Assembly (NCBI GenBank): GCA_025331445.1
Contig: JAIWNE010000074.1
Span: 1-64,000 of the forward strand
Reading direction: 5' to 3'
Source of the DNA: Blakeslea trispora
Taxonomy: Eukaryota > Mucoromycota > Mucoromycetes > Mucorales > Choanephoraceae
Length of the DNA: 64,000 nt
Below are positions 57,809 through 64,000 of this stretch, one piece after another. Each line of letters opens with the position of its first letter. Within the stretch, counting starts at the first letter, position 1. Under the pieces are notes generated by a model that saw nothing but the letters and a program-made list of their open reading frames with translations, had not been told where the DNA came from and did no database searches. The position numbers and the translations under genes are program-made.

Positions 57809-60800
57809 TTATTTAGCATTCAGTTGAGCAAGTAGTGAGTCGAGTTCTTGGGCAACATGATGGTTTGTACATTTTGCTCGTACCTCCCTAAACAACAAAT
57901 AAAGATATTAGTCAAAAGCCCTAGGCCAATATCAATTTTAACATACCTTAGTCCCTCAACATCTTTATTCAAGTAGGCCTGTTCTCCTGCTTCTTTGAAA
58001 GCACCAATCTTAACAAACAGCATTGGGCGCACAGGTGGGTCACATTTCAAAATATATTTAGATGCTTCTTGGTATTGTCGAGCTCGGATACATTCTTCTA
58101 CAAACGGCTGATTTTTTTCTTATATTAACGAACAGTTCTCTCTTGTGTTCTTCATGGCTTTTTTCTTCTAGTTACCTCGTAGCCAATAGGCGACTTTTTT
58201 GTTTTGGCAAGCTTTTCCAAGTTTTCCCAATCTCTAACTTCAACTAAAGCACGAAGTTTGATCCACCAAAATCTATACAAAAGAGATGGTTATTTTGCAT
58301 TGTGTACAAAAGAGTTTTCTTTTCTGGGTTACCTCTTATCTGGGATCTTAAAATCTGTTTTGATCTTACTAGCCTTATTGTGTTGACCAAGTACAGTACA
58401 CTTATAGATGGTCTCACTTGTAGAGAGACCTGTAAAGGATTGTTGGGTATCTTTTTCCAATTGAAGTTGAGACTGAAGTAATCGAACTGCTTCGTCTACA
58501 GCCTATTTTTTTTTACCAAGAAAAGAGAGACACAGTCAATTCCCCCCTTCTTTGATTGTAAAGAAATGAAACAATGCTACTCACCTTTGCTTCAAATGCT
58601 TGCTCACGATGTTCGCTGTATATCTTTCCGGCTTCTTTGAGTTTTTTAATACGCTCAATAATATCCTAATATGATGGAAAATCATCAAAGTGAGTTATTC
58701 TATAAATGTACTTGTTCTTAAAATACAAAACTTACCGTCTCATTAAAGCCTTCTATCAACCTGATATTGGCACCATCAATACTTCGATCATCCTGATAAT
58801 AGAAATCACGAAGAAGCTCAATATTTTGTTCTTTACAATAAACTTCAAGCAAATTACAAGCCATTGGCTTGTTGTTGATCATTCGGAAGAAATCGCCCAA
58901 AGGTAATTTGCGTTTTAAATGAAAAATAACCAAATAAACTACATGCTGTCCATGTTAAAGCGTCATCTTATGTGCATTGCTTTTTTTTTCTTCTTTACCT
59001 AAATCTGTATCACCACTTTCGATAGCTTTAATCAAAGCTGTTTCGTCCTCTTGCATAGAGATCAAAAGAGGTACCTGATCAGCTGCTCTAGGTTCGTAGT
59101 CAAGTAATTTGGTAGCCAAACGTGTTTGACCTGCATTATGAGCTGTCTTTGCTATCTCAGCATAAGATAGCCCAGGCTTCTTGCCAAGTTTATCTACGAT
59201 CGTTCGACAGATTGTCTCTTCGTCTTCAGTGGAGTTCTTGATCTTTTCGCATGCCCAATGAATTAATATTTTATCAGTTCGAAGTTTAAGGTATTCGGCT
59301 ATACGTATGGCAAGTAAATGGTGATTTCGGTTAATGAGGCGATCAATCAAAGCTTCAGGACTTGAGCGCTTATATCTGTTTTTTTTGGAAGCTGGATTTA
59401 GATAAATCATTAAATACATAGAGCGATCTCAACTTACTGAACATAAGTAAGAGGGATACCAATATCATGATGGCGAATAGCATTCAACACGCGAATGCTC
59501 TGAGCCATATCAACAAAGTTGGTAGCATTGTAGTTTTCCAAGAAACATTTACCAAAAGAAGCAGCCCTTATAAGAGAGCGTTGATAGTAATGATTAAATT
59601 CGAAGCCTGCTGCCTCTATACAACTGTCTACTGCATCAACTAACTCTGCCTTTACACTACGAATATTTTCATCGGCCTTTGGACTTTTACGCTAGAGAGA
59701 ACAAAAAATATGAACAATGATCCATTGATTGAAAGAAAAGCTTCCGTTCTCTTTTCACATTACCTCATAATGATCTAAAGCATCAAACAACATAGCTGGA
59801 GGTTCAGTCGAACCAATCTTGAAGATATTCTCTGTTGAGGCTAATGAAATCAATAGTTTTTGAGATGTTGAATAGAAGACTTCAAATAGAAACGAGTTTG
59901 TTTTCAATTGAACATACTGGGTACTTTTTGTAAAAGTTCGCATTTATCATTACTGATAATTCTTGCGCCATCAATTTCAGAAGCAAGATAAATTGGATCA
60001 TCGTATGTATATTTGATCCAGTCACCAAATGGGCCTACCATCAAGACAATTTTATCCCAATACAGTATGACTGAATCAGTACCACACCAAACTAGTTGTT
60101 GAGGAGCAATCTTGGATTTGGTGGCATACTCTGAGAGATTCTTTTGAAAATCAGTAGACACAACCCAGAGCTTACCATCAGATGTAAAGAGGGCCAAGAA
60201 TTTGCCATTAGGAGAAACAACCATTTTGGTGAATGGTCCTTGATTCAAGTGTTGATCTGTCACTTCTTTACTGTCAACAACCAAGATGGTACTGCCTGTG
60301 GCAATCAAGACCTCAACGTGACGACTGAGGGTGAATTGGGGAGGTACAACTGTCCAACTATGAAGTGGTTCCTCCAGTCGCAATTCTGCCATCGATTTTG
60401 GTTGGGGTTCTTCAAAGCTAGTGACTGAGATGAGTTGGTACCGACTAGTCATGGCTACTAAACCACCACTCCATATCTGGCAGTCGATAATACCATCATT
60501 CATAGCATCCTATTATCACTATGTTTAGATCAATTTGGTTGTTTTCTGTTTCAAGTCATATTTACTTTTCCTAACGAAAACTGTGTATGATTTCCATCTA
60601 AAGTATATAATCGGACCGAGCCATCGTCTATGACAACCACAAGTTGTTCTTGGTCAGTCCAGCTTAAAGCAACAATTCGTCCTTTATCCCACTTTGTTGA
60701 TAAAAAAGTTAATGGTTGAAACATTAGAAACTTAAAAAAAAAAACTTACTTGAATTTGCTCAATAAGTTTGCCAGCACTTGTATAAATGTAGATGGTTGG

Positions 60801-61356
60801 TTTGATAGGCTGCTGCTTTTGCAATAACAATACTTTTTTGTCGTCTCGTATCATTGCTACATTTCAAAAGAACAACGTAAATATATAAAAAAAACAAAAG
60901 AATAAGTCTATTTCTTAACAGGCCGAAGAGAATTAGGGTAAGCTAATCTCAAATTGATATACCTATTGGGCCACCATGCTGTGCAGCAGCAATCATGTAC
61001 TTTGATAGATCAGTTTGGTTCCATGACAATGAATAAACCTCTTGTTTTCTGCCAGTAACACATGTAGATGAAATTTAAAATGATAATAATGTCATGAGTT
61101 TTATAGACAGGAGGATATATGCTCATTCATTCTTAAACCAAGTACTATTTTTGAGTAAAGAAGAAAAAAAGTTATTCTTTCATACCTATAGAAACGATCC
61201 TATTGTTGATAAATGAAAATAAACAAATGTAATTCAGTATCTCTCTGTCTCTCGCACGCACTCCCTCTCGCTTTTGCCTCAGTAGACAACTATCTGTTCC
61301 ATTTCATTTTCACTCACATGGAGCTCTGTCCAGTCAGAAGTAGGGTTAGGTGGCAT
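57809..61356 (-). CDS. VPS16: Vacuolar protein sorting protein VPS16 (HOPS/CORVET core)
   Basis: Fifteen exons give 820 residues (human VPS16: 839). Exons: 61356-61318, 61199-61186, 61048-60963, 60856-60750, 60691-60566, 60509-59918, 59840-59764, 59691-59438, 59375-58999, 58938-58736, 58665-58585, 58502-58333, 58272-58176, 58107-57947, 57887-57809. The start reads [13 protein letters not shown], then DRFYRK from a 14-nt microexon, then QEVYSLSW. The N-terminal beta-propeller includes [15 protein letters not shown]; the Vps16 C-terminal alpha-solenoid has [53 protein letters not shown] and [17 protein letters not shown]. Known role: scaffold of HOPS and CORVET, binding Vps33 for SNARE-mediated endosome and vacuole fusion. 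Confidence 0.95.
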
Positions 61357-62617
61357 ATTATAGGACTGGAACTATGTACAAGTAACGTGTCTGGAAGAAA
61401 AAGAAGAAAAGTAGAATCTCGAGAAAGGAAAGCTTTCCTGGTTTCATTAAAGCAAACATTCTAAAGTCCACACTTTTTGGTCGCGGTCACATTGTGTCCT
61501 GATTTTGGGTGTCCCGGAGTTTGAATAAAACCTTCCAAGCTACTTATTTGGAAAATACACTTCTGAACTGTTTAAGCTGTGTCATCCTCTTTTCCTCGTT
61601 ATAAATTGTCACTTGAAAATAACAATTTAAACACTGACTACTTTGGGGCAAAATATTTTGATAGTGAGCATTCAGATAATAGTGTTTTTGAGTCATAGGA
61701 TGAGAAACTCGGTGATTTAACCAAGTGTAATAATAACATTGACTGGACTCTAAAAAGAAGCATAAAACAAGTTATGAGACTTTATTTAAAGTTCATCTTA
61801 CGATTTATTTCATCTGGTAAAGTTAAAAGAAACGAGTAACCACTTTTCTAATTTTTGTGGACACCCAAAGTATCCAACAGCTTGTGGTTCAATCATTTGT
61901 ATAAGCACTGGAGGAAAAAAGGGGTACGATGGTCAAATTTATAAACTTTAAAAAGAAAATCAGGCACAGACTGTCAGACTTCTCATTAGTACAACAGAAC
62001 TTTCGTTTCCAGGGCTTCATCTTTCTTTTTCTTTATTCAGTGACAAATGACTTGCTCATAGATATCGCGCTTATGAAACAAAACATAAGGGTAAAACTAA
62101 ACAACCCCCTTTTTTCTTTCTTGCTCAAAAAAATTCAGAACCATTGATTGACTTTGAACTATATGCTGTATATCTTAAGGTAAAGCGAAACAGTATATTA
62201 AGGCAATAGAGTAGTCTTTTGAAAAATATGCCAACAAAAGGGTGTCCTTGTAGCAGTAAGCTGCCTATCACCAAAATCTAGCAAATAACGCTCAATTGTA
62301 TTATGAGAAATTGGCAAAGATAGAGGGATTTGAGAGTACTGTTCTTTTTCTTGTCTCCACTCGAAAGCGTGAGATCGACTTTTGACATTAAAGGAAGTGT
62401 GTCAATATATTTAGAGAATTCATGGATATTATACGAAAGGTAAAAAAAAAAGCCCTCCTTTCCCTCTTTTTTTTAGTTTGTTTCGTTTTAAAAATGGAAA
62501 TTCGGTGGTATCATTATGTTTAGTTTGTCTTTGAAGATTCAACCCTGCATAAAGGTTGTTGTTTTTTTCTTCTTCTTCGATTTGCTAATTGCAAATTAAC
62601 ATGACCAATGGGTTGGT
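61357..62617. other. Intergenic region without recognised gene
   Basis: About 1.26 kb between the VPS16 start and the bHLH stop, on the same strand. An 11-bp inverted pair, TTTGGGTGTCC near 61504 and GGACACCCAAA near 61859, may mark a decayed transposon, but no target duplication or longer arm is seen. Confidence 0.4.
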
Positions 62618-64000
62618 CTATCCTCTACCTCTCTTGATCATTTCAATTTCACGTCGTAGTCCAGCAATTTCATTCTCCATATCATAGTCTCGACGCTTTA
62701 ACATTGAAATATATTCGACAGCTAATACGTTGAAATCGATATTGTCAGCCATCACATTTATTCCTCTTCTCAAATCATTTACCTTTGCTTAAAATTTCCC
62801 ATTTACTAGTTTTAGTGCTCTTCTCTACAGGCAGCGAATCACGCAACTCATCAAACAAATCCTTCATCTCCTTCCTTCGCTTTCGTTCGGCCAATTTGTG
62901 ACTCACTCGTAACTCGGGTGAACGAGAATAAGGTGTTTCTTTTCGAAGCCCCGAGTTCTTTTGCATATATTGCTCTTGGCTTCTTTGTTCGTCCTCTTCC
63001 TCTTCTTCGCCATAAAGTTGATTTAAGCGAGAAGGTTGCTGAGAAGGCGCTCTCTCAAGCATATATCGACTTTTAGGAAGTGACGGCACTACAGGCATTG
63101 ACGCTCTTCTGGTTAGCAAATGATCCGCAACTGAAGAAGACGAAGGAGACTCAATAACTTCGTCAAGCATAGAAGGTCTTCGGCGGTTCATGCTACTTGG
63201 CAGCATGGGACCTCCTCCTGTAGTGTTGGTAGGATGTAGTCGATTTATGTTGTCTCTTCGAGGTGAACTAAACCTATTGTTCTCATGCATCTGCTCTTGA
63301 TATGTAGCACTACTCGATATGGTTTGAGGCGGACTAGGTGGTGCAGAATATATTCTGTAGTTGGTAGATTCTTGCGTACTTGGTGGGAATCGAAAGCCTG
63401 TTGCTATTTGTCAAGAGCAACCTTTTTTCTTTAGAAATAATGTTTGTACTTTTTTTTTTTGCTTTACTAGTTCTTACCCCGATTGTATTTTGCACTCAAA
63501 ACATGATTTCGAAGGTGATTGTTATTATGAGTGTATTCGGGATCAGCTGTGTTGGTATGAGGAGCAGTCGAAGCGGATGATGAAGAAACAGCTACAGCAA
63601 TTGAATGTCTTCGCTGAAATGCATCATAGGATGGCACTGAAGAGGTAGGACCATGAGACATTGTATAGCTATCAGCAGTCAAGCCGCCATTGTCATGGTA
63701 TCGTTTCAATGATGCAAGTGGCGAAGGTGAAGGAGACCTAGAAGAGAGGTCAAAGTCGGCCGATGCGACCAAAGATCCTCTGCGACTAGCCACGTTTGAA
63801 TTAGGTAAAGGCAAGCTACCCATTTCTGCTATCGAAGGTCTGCGAGAGTTCAATTGAGGGTCTACTAACGAGCCTCTTCGATAATAGAGAGAAAACGGCT
63901 CATGAAACATTTGTTGAGAACCAGGTTCTAAAGGTGAGAGAACCTTGCTATCTGTTCGTTGTGATGACACCGACATATCAGACATTCGGTGGCGGATATA
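62618..64000 (-). CDS. bHLH transcription factor with six RRxS sites (5' end may lie outside)
   Basis: Three exons are visible: 63478 up to at least 63985, 63403-62783 and 62721-62618. Counting from the Met at 63985 gives 410 residues, but the frame stays open to the window edge, so the true start may lie beyond. The bHLH lies at the C-terminus: basic region [13 protein letters not shown] (His, Glu, Arg spaced as in E-box CACGTG binders), helix 1 [13 protein letters not shown], loop [13 protein letters not shown], helix 2 [20 protein letters not shown]. Helix 2 is split by an intron whose acceptor is at 62722. The Ser-rich N-terminal part has six R-R-x-S sites (S39, S51, S71, S128, S247, S271), classic protein kinase A targets. 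Inference: a cAMP-PKA-regulated factor; target genes unknown. Confidence 0.82.

Noticed and set aside
61504..61870. 11-bp inverted pair GGGTGTCC/GGACACCC as a transposon
   Set aside because: The similarity does not extend beyond 11 bp and no target duplication was found.
1..64000. CRISPR arrays, operons, rRNA genes
   Set aside because: None seen. The window is eukaryotic nuclear DNA with spliceosomal introns.

Overview
The window looks like nuclear DNA of a filamentous fungus, most probably Mucoromycota (Mucorales). The evidence is: AT-rich DNA; many short introns (about 50-80 bp) with GTAAGT-like donors; GMF, PITH, paladin and THO/SSU-processome proteins with fungal features; a chitin deacetylase; FAR1-like and Tc1/mariner-type transposon remnants. 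The clade is inferred from protein character, not from a search. Exon borders were placed by hand from splice signals, reading frame and remembered family alignments.

Layout. 0-8 kb: two related secreted choice-of-anchor A proteins (202-1938 and 5678-7713), each behind its own TATA box and separated by 3.6 kb without genes. 7.8-10 kb (minus strand): THOC3/Tex1 and the ER-targeting factor SND3/PHO88. 10-12.5 kb: gene-poor, with one weak small-secreted-protein candidate. 12.6-19.8 kb: a 19-exon MMS1_N/CPSF_A protein, a PITH-domain protein and a GPI-type LysM protein. 22-30 kb: a 1,490-residue paladin-like protein with three CX5R motifs, and a dicarboxylate/amino-acid:cation symporter. 31-37 kb: a tail-anchored coiled-coil protein, then the divergent pair eIF3j and UTP13. 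37.5-39.4 kb: a MITE and a chitin deacetylase.

39.5-48.9 kb is a repeat-rich, gene-poor island. It holds a 361-bp MITE with 94-bp terminal repeats, a decayed DDE transposase, two near-identical 78-nt structured repeats, a 203-bp inverted repeat that appears perfect, coding remnants, and two oppositely oriented halves of a FAR1-like domain.

48.9-64 kb is gene-dense again: glia maturation factor (GMF), the tri-snRNP factor SAD1/USP39, two small paralogous single-exon proteins flanking a two-RRM hnRNP-like protein, EIPR1, a pogo-type MITE, VPS16 (with a 14-nt microexon), and a bHLH factor that may run off the right edge.

Functional themes are RNA handling (THOC3, SAD1, RRM protein, UTP13, eIF3j), endosome/vacuole and ER trafficking (VPS16, EIPR1, SND3) and the cell surface (anchor-A pair, LysM protein, chitin deacetylase). 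The most interesting unexplained items are the paired 78-nt repeats at 46.0-46.2 kb, the 203-bp inverted repeat at 46.8-47.3 kb, the small-protein pair around the RRM gene, and the short C-terminal motif shared by the two anchor-A proteins.
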